In this document: positions 1-7,323 of the stretch, one piece after another
Numbering within the stretch: position 1 is the stretch's first letter
Layout: every line of letters starts with the position of its first letter
NCBI GenBank assembly: GCA_026387555.1
Contig: JAPLLM010000019.1
Coordinates: 1 to 11,798 of the forward strand
Source: Candidatus Omnitrophota bacterium
Lineage (GTDB): Bacteria; Omnitrophota; Gorgyraeia; Gygaellales; Profunditerraquicolaceae
Length of the DNA: 11,798 nucleotides
Reading direction: 5' to 3'
Position numbers and translations under genes: made by a program
Notes under the pieces: generated by a model
What the model was told of the DNA's origin: nothing
The model's input: only the letters and a program-made list of their open reading frames with translations
Databases searched by the model: none

Positions 1-262
1 CGCCCTCCCAGAGCCGTTGGCTCATTTCCAGATCCCAATACCAGAGCCCGCGGGACTTCCCCTCGTTCTGGGAGCTATTAAGAATAAAGTTTTGGGCATA
101 ATTCAGGAGGAAGGCGTATTCAAATCCGTACTTCTGGGCCAATGTCTCGCGGTTTACCCTAAACTTGGCTATGTCTAAAGGTTGAGGCGCTGACCAAGAT
201 AAAGAAATTGATACGAATAAAACGAAAAGAAAAAGTAGAAATATTTTCTTAACAAAATGCAT
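1..262 (-). CDS. Exported protein, N-terminal part only; possible outer-membrane porin
   Basis: Partial gene: the reading frame opens with ATG at 260-262 and stays open to the window edge (87 codons). The product starts with a clear signal peptide: a short basic stretch (K5, K6), a hydrophobic core of about residues 7-21, and a likely cleavage after S24 (S-W-S before A25). The mature part has alternating aromatic/polar stretches rich in W, Y and F (for example GLWYWDLEM near residues 70-78). This suggests outer-membrane beta-strands and faintly recalls the N-terminus of OprB-type carbohydrate porins; the family call is a weak inference. The gene starts 15 bases after the PiT stop codon, so it is probably the third gene of the DUF47-PiT operon. 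No good Shine-Dalgarno sequence is visible. An outer-membrane channel next to an inner-membrane phosphate transporter would make sense, but substrate cannot be read from this fragment. Confidence 0.6.
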   Translation of the reverse strand, partial: MHFVKKIFLLFLFVLFVSISLSWSAPQPLDIAKFRVNRETLAQKYGFEYAFLLNYAQNFILNSSQNEGKSRGLWYWDLEMSQRLWEG

Positions 263-277
263 GCTGATAGAATAAAA

Positions 278-1261
278 CTATCTGCTGATAAGATAGTAGG
301 CGATGGCAGAGATTAACGCGGAACAGGGTATAGTAATTATCCAGGCCCAGACAATGGTTCCCGCTACCCCCCAACGCACCGCGCTGATGCGCCTTACCGA
401 ACCTATACCCATAATTGCCCCGGTAATAGTATGAGTAGTGCTCACCGGTATACCCATAAAAGACGAGATAAACAAAGTAATGGCCGCGCCGAACTCTGCG
501 CAAAAACCGTCTACTGGTTTAAGCTTGGCTACTTTCTGGCCCATAGTTTTTACAATACGCCATCCTCCGAACATGGTGCCGACTGAAATGGCGAAATAGC
601 AGGCAAAGACCACCCAATTAGGGACATAAAACTTCCCACCCAGAAGCCCGGCGCTAAAAAGCAGACTGGCGATAATACCCATAGTCTTCTGCGCGTCATT
701 ACCGCCGTGGCCCATACTGTAAAATGCGGCTGATAATAGCTGGCCCTTCCTGAAAATATGGTCTACTTTAATGGGTGCGCTGTTTCTAAATATCCAGTAA
801 ACCAGAATGCCTATCCCCAAGCCTAGCAATAATCCTACCGCGGGTGAAATAAAAATAAAGGAAACTGTCTTGGAAATCCCCTGCCAGATCAGGGCTTTCG
901 GCCCGGCCTTGACAAGTGCTGCGCCAATCATCCCTCCGATAAGCGCGTGCGATGAACTGGTGGGCAGGCCAAAATACCATGTGATGACGTTCCAGGCGCA
1001 CGCCCCCATAAGCGTGCCAAAGATTATCTTCTGGTCGATGATAGCTATATCGATTATCCCTTTACCTATAGTATTAGCGACATGCAGGCCAAAAAAGAAG
1101 AAAGCGAGCAGATTGAACGCTGCCGCCCAGATGACCGCGTATTTGGGCGAAAGAACGCGGGTTGATACGACAGTGGCGATGGAGTTGGCTGAATCGTGGA
1201 AACCGTTAAGAAAATCGAAAAATAGAGCAAGGGCGATTAAGCATACGATCGAAAGGGTCAT
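278..1261 (-). CDS. PiT-family inorganic phosphate transporter (PHO4 family)
   Basis: An integral inner-membrane carrier of 327 residues, predicted to import inorganic phosphate, in this family usually as a metal-phosphate complex coupled to a cation gradient. Both halves of the internally duplicated PHO4 fold are visible. Repeat 1 has NGFHDSANSIAT (residues 19-30) and LPTSSSHALIGG (99-110). Repeat 2 has GHGGNDAQKT (184-193) and PVSTTHTITGA (272-282). These are the conserved phosphate-binding signatures of PiT/Pho-4 proteins. The length matches the short bacterial form that lacks the large central loop of E. coli PitA (about 500 residues). The start lies a few bases after the stop of the DUF47 gene with only a weak ribosome site, so translation is probably coupled to that gene. 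The DUF47-PiT pairing is a common bacterial arrangement in which the DUF47 protein is thought to modulate the carrier. Some PiT proteins carry sulfate, so phosphate is the likely but unproven substrate. Confidence 0.93.
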   Translation of the reverse strand: MTLSIVCLIALALFFDFLNGFHDSANSIATVVSTRVLSPKYAVIWAAAFNLLAFFFFGLHVANTIGKGIIDIAIIDQKIIFGTLMGACAWNVITWYFGLPTSSSHALIGGMIGAALVKAGPKALIWQGISKTVSFIFISPAVGLLLGLGIGILVYWIFRNSAPIKVDHIFRKGQLLSAAFYSMGHGGNDAQKTMGIIASLLFSAGLLGGKFYVPNWVVFACYFAISVGTMFGGWRIVKTMGQKVAKLKPVDGFCAEFGAAITLFISSFMGIPVSTTHTITGAIMGIGSVRRISAVRWGVAGTIVWAWIITIPCSALISAIAYYLISR

Positions 1262-1267
1262 AAAATT

Positions 1268-1894
1268 CTAAGCCTGCTTAACAAGAATCGAATCTATCAC
1301 GTGGGCTACGTCTTCGCAGATATCCAGGACGGTTTCCGCGTCCTGATAGATCTCTTTTAATTTTATTACTTTTATCGGGTCCTTCTCGGTATCAAATAGT
1401 TCGGCGAGCACCTCATCCCTCATAGAATCGCCCACGTTCTCCAGCCGGTTTATCTCAACGCATGCCTCACAGACTAAGCTGCGCAACTTAGCATCGCGCA
1501 TCCCCTTAACGGCGCGCTCGACGGCCTGAACCGATTCCTGGATGACATTAGCGAAATTCATCAGGTTCTTATCCCCGCCCTTAAGCTTATAGACCAACAT
1601 CCGGCTGATTATGGTATTGATCATATCGATGACGTCATCCAGTTCCGTAGTCAGATCGTAGATATCTTCGCGGTCAAAAGGAGTGATAAAAGTCTTGTTC
1701 AGCTGGTCAATGATAGAGTGCGCCACTTCATCACCCTGATGTTCGATATTGCGCATCTTGTTCAAGGCCGCTTCATCCATAACGCTTTTAGCGGCTAATT
1801 CCTTGAAGTAATCCGCAGCGTCTACCGCGTAACCAGCCTGCTTTTCAAACATATCGAAAAAATTGAAATTTCGGGGTAGGAATTTATGAAACAT
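1268..1894 (-). CDS. DUF47 / PhoU-like putative phosphate transport regulator
   Basis: A soluble all-helical protein of 208 residues, the normal length for DUF47 (Pit accessory, TIGR00153-like). It belongs to the PhoU-like fold. Repeated E/D-x-x-x-D metal-binding patterns are visible: E51-HQG-D55, the TPFDREDI segment (71-78) followed by D80, E152-NVG-D156, and E181-IYQ-D185. In PhoU-type proteins such residues bind Fe, Zn or other metals. It lies directly upstream of the PiT gene, so it probably modulates that transporter from the cytoplasm. The start is supported by AAGGAG at 1901-1906, six bases before the ATG, and by a strong promoter candidate upstream. It is the first gene of the DUF47-PiT unit. 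Direct evidence for its biochemical mechanism is thin across the whole family. Confidence 0.9.
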   Translation of the reverse strand: MFHKFLPRNFNFFDMFEKQAGYAVDAADYFKELAAKSVMDEAALNKMRNIEHQGDEVAHSIIDQLNKTFITPFDREDIYDLTTELDDVIDMINTIISRMLVYKLKGGDKNLMNFANVIQESVQAVERAVKGMRDAKLRSLVCEACVEINRLENVGDSMRDEVLAELFDTEKDPIKVIKLKEIYQDAETVLDICEDVAHVIDSILVKQA

Positions 1895-1951
1895 TCTAAG
1901 CTCCTTTTTTAGAAAACCGGGGATTATTGCAATTATGATAGGACTTTTTTG

Positions 1952-1979
1952 ATTATATCCGAACAGGGGGAAAAGGCAA
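1952..1979 (-). promoter_or_regulatory. Sigma70-type promoter for the DUF47-PiT operon
   Basis: On the minus strand, a -35 box TTGCCT (1974-1979, four of six consensus bases) is followed after 16 bases by a perfect -10 box TATAAT (1952-1957). Transcription would start near 1945, giving a leader of about 50 bases that contains the AAGGAG ribosome site. It sits in the 97-base gap after the macB-like stop codon and is the only clear start signal for the phosphate genes. I did not find a recognisable PhoB box around it, so Pho control is not shown. Confidence 0.7.
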
Positions 1980-1991
1980 GCGAATTTTCGT

Positions 1992-3965
1992 TTATTCGTA
2001 CCTTAATGCTTCGATGGGGTCTAATTTAGAGGCCTTTTGAGCAGGCCAGAGCCCGAAGACAATGCCTATAACTAGAGAAAATACCGTAGCGAGTATTATT
2101 GAAAATCCGGACACCCTTACTGACCAACCGGCGACTATAGTAATCAATATAGAAGTGCCGCTTCCGAGAACCACGCCGGCCAGTCCACCGATAAATGACA
2201 TAAGTACGGACTCGATAAGGAATTGGGTCATAATATCTTTATTATTAGCCCCAATTGCCTTGCGTAAGCCGATCTCCCGCGTGCGCTCCGTCACTGAAAC
2301 AAGCATGATATTCATAATCCCGATACCTCCGACTAAAAGCGAAATCGCGGCAATCGCTCCAAGCAGAAGCGACATGGTATGGGTTGTAGCTTCCAACGTT
2401 TTCTTAATATCGGAAAGGTTACGGATCTGGAATGAATCCTTCTGGTCCTGTGTAATTAAGCGGTGCCGTTTTATAATGGAGTTACTGATCTCTTCCTGGG
2501 CGGTATCAATCGTATCCGGGCCGGTCGCCTCGACATAGATAGAATCGATATATTGCTTCCCGATTACCCTGTACATCGCAGTAGTTATCGGAATTATAAC
2601 AGTATCATCCTGATCCTGTGGACCGGCTGAACCCTTTTCTGGCAAGATGCCAATGACCTTAAAATTAACCAGATTTATTTTTATAGTTTCTCCGATGGGG
2701 TTTAAATCGCCGAATAGTTCTTTTACTACAGTAGTCCCGAGCAGAGCGACTTTATTCCGCAGCCTTACCTCCTCATCGGTAAAGAACCTGCCCATTGTCG
2801 GAACAGCTGAACGCAGTTGCGCATAATCAACCCCTACGCCTTCAGCCTGTGTATTCCAGTTTTTATCCGCATAGACTAACTGCACCCTGTCTCTTACCGA
2901 AGGACTGACATACTTTACGTCATCCTTGAGTCTCTTGATATCATCGATATCCTGGAAGGTAAAACGCGTCGTTATTCCGGACTGCAAAGCTACTCCCCCT
3001 GACCTCATAGCGCCGGGCCTAACGATAAGCAGGTTAGAACCCAGCGAAATCAGCTGCTTCTCTATAGATTCTTTTGCGCCCTGCCCGACCGCAAGCATAG
3101 CAATGACCGCGGCAACACCGATAAGTATGCCTAGGATAGATAAAAATGCACGCATCTTATGCGAAAGCATGGCCGAAACCGCTTGTCTCAAATAATCCCA
3201 AAACTCTATGCCTCCTTTTATTATGCTCCCGGATCTGGACAAAATATCTTTCACCAGGTTTTCGGAAAGTATGGCCTCGCTGGTTTTCACAGCGTCTGCA
3301 ATGGTCTTATCCGAAATTATCTGGCCGTCGCGCATATTGATGACCCTCTTGGCATAGGCGGCAATCTCGCTTTCGTGGGTGACTATAACAATGGTCTTTC
3401 CCTTTTCATTAAGCCTCTTAAGTATATTGATTATTTCTACTTTGCTTTTAGAATCGAGATTACCCGTAGGTTCATCGGCGAATATTATCGGAGGGTCGTT
3501 TACCAATGAACGGGCTATCGCCACCCTCTGCTGTTGGCCTCCGGAGAGTTCATTCGGGCAATGATTCATCCTCTCCAGCAGACCGACTTCTTCTATTTCT
3601 TTTTTTGCCCTTTCTTTCAAATGCCTTTTACCAGCATAAATCAAGGGTAATTCAGCGTTCTCTAAAGCGGTCATCCTCGGCAATAAGTGGAATTGCTGGA
3701 AGACAAAACCGACCAGATGATTCCTGACTAAGGCCAGTTCTTTATCCGTAAGCTTAGTTATGTCTTCGCCTCCTAAAAAGTATTCCCCGGAATCCGGACG
3801 GTCCAAAAGACCTAATACATGCATTAAAGTAGATTTACCCGATCCGGAAGCGCCCATTATAACGACAAACTCCCCGGAGGATATCTTTAGTGATACCCCG
3901 CGCAGGGCTTCCACTTTTACCGAGCCCATCTGATACGTTTTATACAGGTTTCTTGCTTCAATCAT
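1992..3965 (-). CDS. macB: MacB-type ABC transporter, fused ATPase and permease
   Basis: An inner-membrane protein of 657 residues with an N-terminal ABC ATPase and a C-terminal FtsX/MacB permease, close to the 640-650 residues of classical MacB. The ATPase shows Walker A GASGSGKST (38-46), the Q-loop glutamine near 90, signature LSGGQQQR (140-147), Walker B with catalytic glutamate IIFADEP (about 160-166), and the H-loop histidine in VTHE (about 195-198). A linker leads to TM1 (about 272-292), then a periplasmic MacB_PCD domain of roughly 230 residues, then three C-terminal helices from about 530, including the conserved ERTREIGLRKAIGA stretch. MacB acts as a mechanotransmitter that drives export from the periplasm through TolC. 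It follows the adaptor gene by two bases. The substrate (macrolide, lipoprotein, peptide toxin or siderophore in known relatives) cannot be predicted. Confidence 0.93.
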   Translation of the reverse strand: MIEARNLYKTYQMGSVKVEALRGVSLKISSGEFVVIMGASGSGKSTLMHVLGLLDRPDSGEYFLGGEDITKLTDKELALVRNHLVGFVFQQFHLLPRMTALENAELPLIYAGKRHLKERAKKEIEEVGLLERMNHCPNELSGGQQQRVAIARSLVNDPPIIFADEPTGNLDSKSKVEIINILKRLNEKGKTIVIVTHESEIAAYAKRVINMRDGQIISDKTIADAVKTSEAILSENLVKDILSRSGSIIKGGIEFWDYLRQAVSAMLSHKMRAFLSILGILIGVAAVIAMLAVGQGAKESIEKQLISLGSNLLIVRPGAMRSGGVALQSGITTRFTFQDIDDIKRLKDDVKYVSPSVRDRVQLVYADKNWNTQAEGVGVDYAQLRSAVPTMGRFFTDEEVRLRNKVALLGTTVVKELFGDLNPIGETIKINLVNFKVIGILPEKGSAGPQDQDDTVIIPITTAMYRVIGKQYIDSIYVEATGPDTIDTAQEEISNSIIKRHRLITQDQKDSFQIRNLSDIKKTLEATTHTMSLLLGAIAAISLLVGGIGIMNIMLVSVTERTREIGLRKAIGANNKDIMTQFLIESVLMSFIGGLAGVVLGSGTSILITIVAGWSVRVSGFSIILATVFSLVIGIVFGLWPAQKASKLDPIEALRYE

Positions 3966-3967
3966 TT

Positions 3968-4954
3968 TTACGGCGGCCCTGCGCCTTGCGACTTTTTCTT
4001 TTCGCTGGAGAATTTCGGTAAAAACGGGTTGCTACCGGAATTATTCGCGCTGGGAAAAACATACTTTTTAGAAGTAATGATTACCGTTTCGCCGGAAGTG
4101 ACCCCGGATAGAACTTCATAATCCTTATCATCGGTAATCCCTAACTGGATAATACGTTTCGCGGGATTTACGCTGCCCTCTTGTTTAAGAAAAACATAAT
4201 TACTGCCTTTTTCTTTACGTACCGCCTCCACTGGGATAAGCAAAACGTTTTCCCTGCTTTCAATCATGAAATCAACTGTTGCATTCATCCCCGAACGGAA
4301 GAATTCCGGCGCATTTTCACAAATCAAGTCCACTTTATAAATCGTTACGTTGTTTACAGTCTCAGATTCATAATATATATGCTCGACTACCGCATTGATC
4401 TTAGCATTCGGATAAGCATCGAGGGTTATCGCTGCTTTCTGGTTAAGCTTGATTTTCCCTATATCTGTTTCATCTACTTGCGCGCGCACGATCAGATGAT
4501 CGGAGAGCACCACTACCGCGTCGCTTGTAGTCACCGTCTGTCCGGGCTGGGTCGTGGCCACGATTACTTCCCCGTCAATAGGCGCAAGCAGGGCTATCGC
4601 TTTATACGCCGTCTGCCAATATTTGACCTGCTCTTCTCCCTGGCCTTGTGCTGCATCCAGCAATGCCGCCCTTTCGGTAGAGCTCATCCAAGCAAGGACT
4701 TGACCGTCTTTAACGCTATCTCCTTCCTTAACCATGATACTCTCGATGCGCCCCCCGACCGGAGGCTTTATCTCCAGGCGGTTTTTCGGCAGGACCGTCC
4801 CGGTGGTCGATATAGTCACCTGGATTGACCCGAGGGTAGGGCTTATCTCTTTTAAGATATCAGCCGAATCCGGTTTATGCTTGAATTTAAAAAACAAGAA
4901 TCCGGCAAGTCCTAAAATAACAGCTAGGATAATAATCGCTTTTTTCTTATTCAT
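3968..4954 (-). CDS. MacA-like periplasmic adaptor (membrane fusion protein), hairpin-poor
   Basis: A 328-residue HlyD/MacA-type adaptor that should link the MacB-like pump to the TolC-like channel. It has an N-terminal membrane anchor (residues 5-23, no lipobox cysteine) and a split lipoyl domain: first half about 62-91 (VGGRIESIMVKEGDSV), second half about 123-150 (APIDGEVIVATTQPGQTV). A beta-barrel follows from about 155 (VRAQVDETDIGKI), then a membrane-proximal domain with the usual LLIPVEAV segment. The two lipoyl halves are joined by only about 30 residues (92-122), whereas MacA normally carries a long coiled-coil hairpin there. The C-terminus is a polar tail rich in S, K, G and P. Its ATG overlaps the stop of the tolC-like gene, and AAGGAG lies 12 bases upstream. 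It is shorter than E. coli MacA (371), and the missing hairpin accounts for most of the difference. Confidence 0.88.
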   Translation of the reverse strand: MNKKKAIIILAVILGLAGFLFFKFKHKPDSADILKEISPTLGSIQVTISTTGTVLPKNRLEIKPPVGGRIESIMVKEGDSVKDGQVLAWMSSTERAALLDAAQGQGEEQVKYWQTAYKAIALLAPIDGEVIVATTQPGQTVTTSDAVVVLSDHLIVRAQVDETDIGKIKLNQKAAITLDAYPNAKINAVVEHIYYESETVNNVTIYKVDLICENAPEFFRSGMNATVDFMIESRENVLLIPVEAVRKEKGSNYVFLKQEGSVNPAKRIIQLGITDDKDYEVLSGVTSGETVIITSKKYVFPSANNSGSNPFLPKFSSEKKKSQGAGPP

Positions 4955-6218
4955 ATTCTAACGTTTCTCCTTTCGCCTGGATCCAATTTGCCTCGGCAAG
5001 CAGGGCCGCGGCCTCGGCATTCAAATAATCCTGTTTGGCTTGCACAAGATTGTCTTCGATTATGGTCCAGTTATCGAATGTAACGAACCCCGTGGAATAT
5101 TGCAGCTGGGCTATCTTGGAACGCTCGGTGTTCGCCTGTAATGATTTTTCCTTTACCTTGACATTATCGACAGCATTCTGCAGCGCTGACCATGTCTGTT
5201 GAAGCTTTAAGATTAAACCGTCGAGCGTGCTTCTTTCGTTCTCCTTAAGCTGGTTTAAAGTCGCTCTTGCCTGCGCCACTTGCGAAGTCCTCAATCCGCC
5301 TTCAAAGACCGGCATGGATAAAGTAAGCCCCAGGTCATACTCATCACCCTTAGGGGGCCAATTGGAGCCACCTTTGTTGATCCCTGCCTGGCCGTTTAAA
5401 GCAGGAGAAAAACTCGCATAAGCTGCCTTAAGGTTAAACTCTGCCGCGTTCTTCTGGGCGATTAACTGGAGCAAAGATGGATTCTTGCTAGCTATTACCT
5501 GAAGGTCGGGTTTATCATCAACCGCAACCCTTACCCCGAAATCACCCTTTGCTTCAAGGGGAGCCATATTTGCCCGCCCCATTTCTTTAACCATTTCTCT
5601 TCGCGCAACAACAAGCTCCCTTTCGGCCTGCGACATGCCGTATTTCGCCTGAGCAAGGCTCGCTTCTGCCGTAAGAAGAGCCCCTTTATGTTCGAGCCCG
5701 GAATAATAACGGAGACTGATCAATTCATAGTTCTGCTTTCTGATATCAAAAATATCCTTGGTTATCTTAAGCGCCTCCTGCGCCTTTAGGAGGTCTATAA
5801 AAGCCGAGCGCAGCCTAAACCTGACCGTCGCGGAAGTGAATTTAAAACCTTGTTTGGAAGCAATGATATTCTCTGATGCCGCCTTTACGCCGCTCATAGT
5901 CTTTCCGGCATCAAAGATCAGTTGGGTACCCGTTAATCCGTATTGATAGGAATCCGCCGTATAACTCCCTGTAGCTCCGGCGGTCTTAGCTGTTGATGCG
6001 CTAAGGCTGGAATCAATCTGCGGATAAAGTGCGCTTGCAGTTACCCCCTTGGCGGCCTGCGACTGCTTGATCACTTCCTGCGCCGCGATAAGATCCGGAT
6101 GGTTTTTGGCTGCCTCTTTAACGCAATCCATCCAGCTAAGGACTTCCTCTGCCCTTAGGCTTGTGGGCATAAACGCCAAGAAAATAAAAACTACAAGAAG
6201 AAAACGCATCTGCTTCAT
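4947..6218 (-). CDS. TolC-family outer membrane efflux protein
   Basis: A 423-residue outer-membrane channel protein with a signal peptide (core about residues 6-18, likely cleavage after L-R-A at 23). The mature chain shows the two related OEP repeats typical of TolC: long amphipathic, Ala/Gln/Lys-rich helices that would form the periplasmic tunnel, separated by strand segments. The first repeat covers about 27-225 (LSWMDCVKEAAKNHPDL opening) and the second about 240-415 (NPSLLQLIAQKNAAEFNLKA opening, with LGLTLSMPVFEGG as a typical strand and turn). It lies four bases after the AbrB-like gene and overlaps the adaptor start by eight bases, so the three components of a tripartite exporter are co-transcribed. 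Its role is to carry the MacB substrate across the outer membrane. Confidence 0.92.
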   Translation of the reverse strand: MKQMRFLLVVFIFLAFMPTSLRAEEVLSWMDCVKEAAKNHPDLIAAQEVIKQSQAAKGVTASALYPQIDSSLSASTAKTAGATGSYTADSYQYGLTGTQLIFDAGKTMSGVKAASENIIASKQGFKFTSATVRFRLRSAFIDLLKAQEALKITKDIFDIRKQNYELISLRYYSGLEHKGALLTAEASLAQAKYGMSQAERELVVARREMVKEMGRANMAPLEAKGDFGVRVAVDDKPDLQVIASKNPSLLQLIAQKNAAEFNLKAAYASFSPALNGQAGINKGGSNWPPKGDEYDLGLTLSMPVFEGGLRTSQVAQARATLNQLKENERSTLDGLILKLQQTWSALQNAVDNVKVKEKSLQANTERSKIAQLQYSTGFVTFDNWTIIEDNLVQAKQDYLNAEAAALLAEANWIQAKGETLEYE

Positions 6219-6222
6219 CTGA

Positions 6223-6456
6223 TTAAACCGACTCTCCCTTAATCTTAGTCAGCATTTTTGTCGCCTGCTCCAGAAACTGCGTGAACTGCTCGGCGGGAAT
6301 CAGGCCTATCGGGCCTCCCGCATGCTTAGCAAAGACAAAGAGCTTATCTCCGGACTTGATGCGGTAAAGCTTTCTCACCCCCGAAGGGATGACTACCTGG
6401 CCGCGCCCGCCTACGGTGACCGCGCCGAACATTTTAGGGATATGAAAGTTTTTCAT
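6223..6456 (-). CDS. AbrB/MazE/SpoVT-type DNA-binding protein, probable operon regulator
   Basis: A small protein of 77 residues with a swapped-hairpin AbrB/SpoVT DNA-binding domain at about residues 11-43: the pattern VTVGGRGQVVIPSGVRK, then IKSGDKLFVF, matches the family consensus (V-x-x-x-G-R-x-x-I-P-x-x-x-R, then G-D-x-L). The remaining residues, to 77, form a helical tail that may help dimerise. ATG is supported by AAGGAGG at 6461-6467, four bases upstream. It is the first gene of the tolC-macA-macB operon and is preceded by a strong promoter with three tandem 9-bp repeats, so autoregulation of the exporter is a reasonable inference. There is no adjacent toxin gene, so a MazE-type antitoxin role is unlikely. 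Confidence 0.88.
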   Translation of the reverse strand: MKNFHIPKMFGAVTVGGRGQVVIPSGVRKLYRIKSGDKLFVFAKHAGGPIGLIPAEQFTQFLEQATKMLTKIKGESV

Positions 6457-6471
6457 CTGGCCTCCTTGGTT

Positions 6472-6498
6472 AAAGTATGAAATGTATGAATAGTATGA
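6472..6498 (-). repeat. Three tandem 9-bp repeats overlapping the exporter promoter, candidate operator
   Basis: Read on the minus strand, three consecutive 9-base units begin with TCATAC: TCATACTAT (6490-6498), TCATACATT (6481-6489) and TCATACTTT (6472-6480). The first six bases are identical in all three, with exact 9-base periodicity. The first unit shares bases with the -10 box, and the others cover the presumed transcription start and early leader, a typical repressor position. A 10-base palindrome (TGATATATCA, 6496-6505) also overlaps the -10 box. The first gene of the operon encodes an AbrB-like protein, an obvious candidate to bind here. Confidence 0.7.
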
Positions 6499-6523
6499 TA
6501 TATCAAATTTATCGAATTGTCAA
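6495..6523 (-). promoter_or_regulatory. Strong sigma70-type promoter of the abrB-tolC-macA-macB operon
   Basis: On the minus strand, a perfect -35 box TTGACA (6518-6523) is followed after the optimal 17 bases by TATCAT (6495-6500, five of six consensus bases). The predicted start is near 6488, giving a leader of about 32 bases that ends with the AAGGAGG ribosome site. It lies in the 84-base gap after the GNAT gene stop. Near-consensus promoters of this quality usually need a repressor, which fits the repeats beneath it. Confidence 0.8.
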
Positions 6524-6540
6524 TAAGATTTGTGTTGAAA

Positions 6541-7194
6541 TTAGATAGACTTGGCGTAGATATAAATCGGCAGGACTTTGCGCAAAAGAAACTTAAAATA
6601 CGATCTTTTACCCTTATACAGGAGTTTAAATCCTTGTTTTTCGAAGAATTTAGCGGCCCCTTCAGACATCGTTGCCAGACTTACTCCCCTGATCCCTTCG
6701 CTTTTTAAATAATTCAAGTAAGCGTTAATCAGCCCTGTCCCGATATCGAGTGCACGAAAACCCTTATCGATATTAATATGCAGTGTGGCCGGGTAGTCTT
6801 TGAGGATATCCGCAAGCCTGAACTCGCCTTTTACGGCGCTAACAAGTATGGCGCAGATAAAACGCAGATTTTTTATTTTAAGGAAGGCCCCACTGGTAAT
6901 GGCCTTCCAAATCAAACGCGGGTAGATTTTATCAAAAGAAGTCTTTTCCACAAGGACCCTATCCTTAGCCCCGATAAGACAACCCACAACCCTGGAATCA
7001 ACTTCAGCGACAAAACAGGATTGCGGCTCGTAATCCGTAAAATATAAAGTGAGGGCGTCGCTGATGATATCCTTGCCTTCAAAGAATAGAGAAGCCGGTT
7101 CCCCTAAAAGGACGGTATTAAAGAAGATTTCTCTTACCCTCTCCCTATCCTTAAACTCAAACTTTCTTACGTTCATGATGCCTGCGTTTTGCAT
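6541..7194 (-). CDS. GNAT-family N-acetyltransferase
   Basis: A 217-residue protein with a GNAT fold. The N-terminal NVRKFEFKDRERVREIF is the usual first strand and helix, VAEVDSRVVGCLIG (about 62-75) is strand 3-4, and the acetyl-CoA motif A region is about 137-170 with RALDIGTGL in place of the Q/R-x-x-G-x-G/A loop. The closing segment AAKFFEKQGFKLLYK (about 180-194) is motif B. A 30-residue insertion-like, hydrophobic stretch (about 90-125) lies before motif A. The substrate cannot be predicted. Two starts are possible: ATG at 7194 (preceded by AAGGG) or ATG at 7176 (residue 7), which gives the more typical GNAT N-terminus. The gene overlaps the out-of-frame 3' end of the DUF2062 gene and is the last gene of its operon. 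Confidence 0.85.
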   Translation of the reverse strand: MQNAGIMNVRKFEFKDRERVREIFFNTVLLGEPASLFFEGKDIISDALTLYFTDYEPQSCFVAEVDSRVVGCLIGAKDRVLVEKTSFDKIYPRLIWKAITSGAFLKIKNLRFICAILVSAVKGEFRLADILKDYPATLHINIDKGFRALDIGTGLINAYLNYLKSEGIRGVSLATMSEGAAKFFEKQGFKLLYKGKRSYFKFLLRKVLPIYIYAKSI

Positions 7195-7323
7195 CTGCCC
7201 TTCTCTTCATTACTCTTTTAGTGACAAAATAAACCAAATAATAGAAAAATACCGCGCAGAGCGCTCCCAGAATAAGGCTTCCTACGAATAAAGGCAGATA
7301 GTGGCTGCGGATACTTGCAAAAC
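7157..7323 (-). pseudogene. Out-of-frame C-terminal remnant of the DUF2062 gene
   Basis: Directly after the early TAA of the DUF2062 gene (7324-7326), the -1 frame stays open and encodes the missing end of the protein. It holds a second hydrophobic helix (LPLFVGSLILGALCAVFFYY) followed by a strongly basic tail (KRVMKRRADAKRRHHERKKV), ending with TGA at 7157-7159. This is the composition expected for the end of a DUF2062 protein. Restoring one base, for instance in the G run at 7346-7349 or the C run just after it, would give a single protein of about 150 residues. Either the gene is truly broken or the assembled sequence lost a base. This segment explains the otherwise gene-free stretch between the two neighbours. 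Confidence 0.7.

Noticed and set aside
807..1271. Plus-strand open frame of 154 codons
   Set aside because: It is antisense to the well-supported PiT gene and has no domain or ribosome site of note.
1981..1990. Short inverted repeat just after the macB-like stop codon, as a terminator
   Set aside because: A four-base stem with a two-base loop and no T run cannot be called a terminator.
1895..1991. PhoB-box-like operator in front of the DUF47-PiT operon
   Set aside because: No pair of CTGTCAT-like direct repeats at 11-base spacing could be found by reading the region.
4181..4828. Long open frame (215 codons) on the plus strand
   Set aside because: It lies wholly antisense to the MacA-like adaptor, has no recognisable domain, and its composition (many C, H, R, Y) is typical of an antisense shadow.
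6223..6456. AbrB-like protein as a MazE-type antitoxin
   Set aside because: No small toxin gene is adjacent; both neighbours are clearly other genes, and the protein heads an exporter operon.
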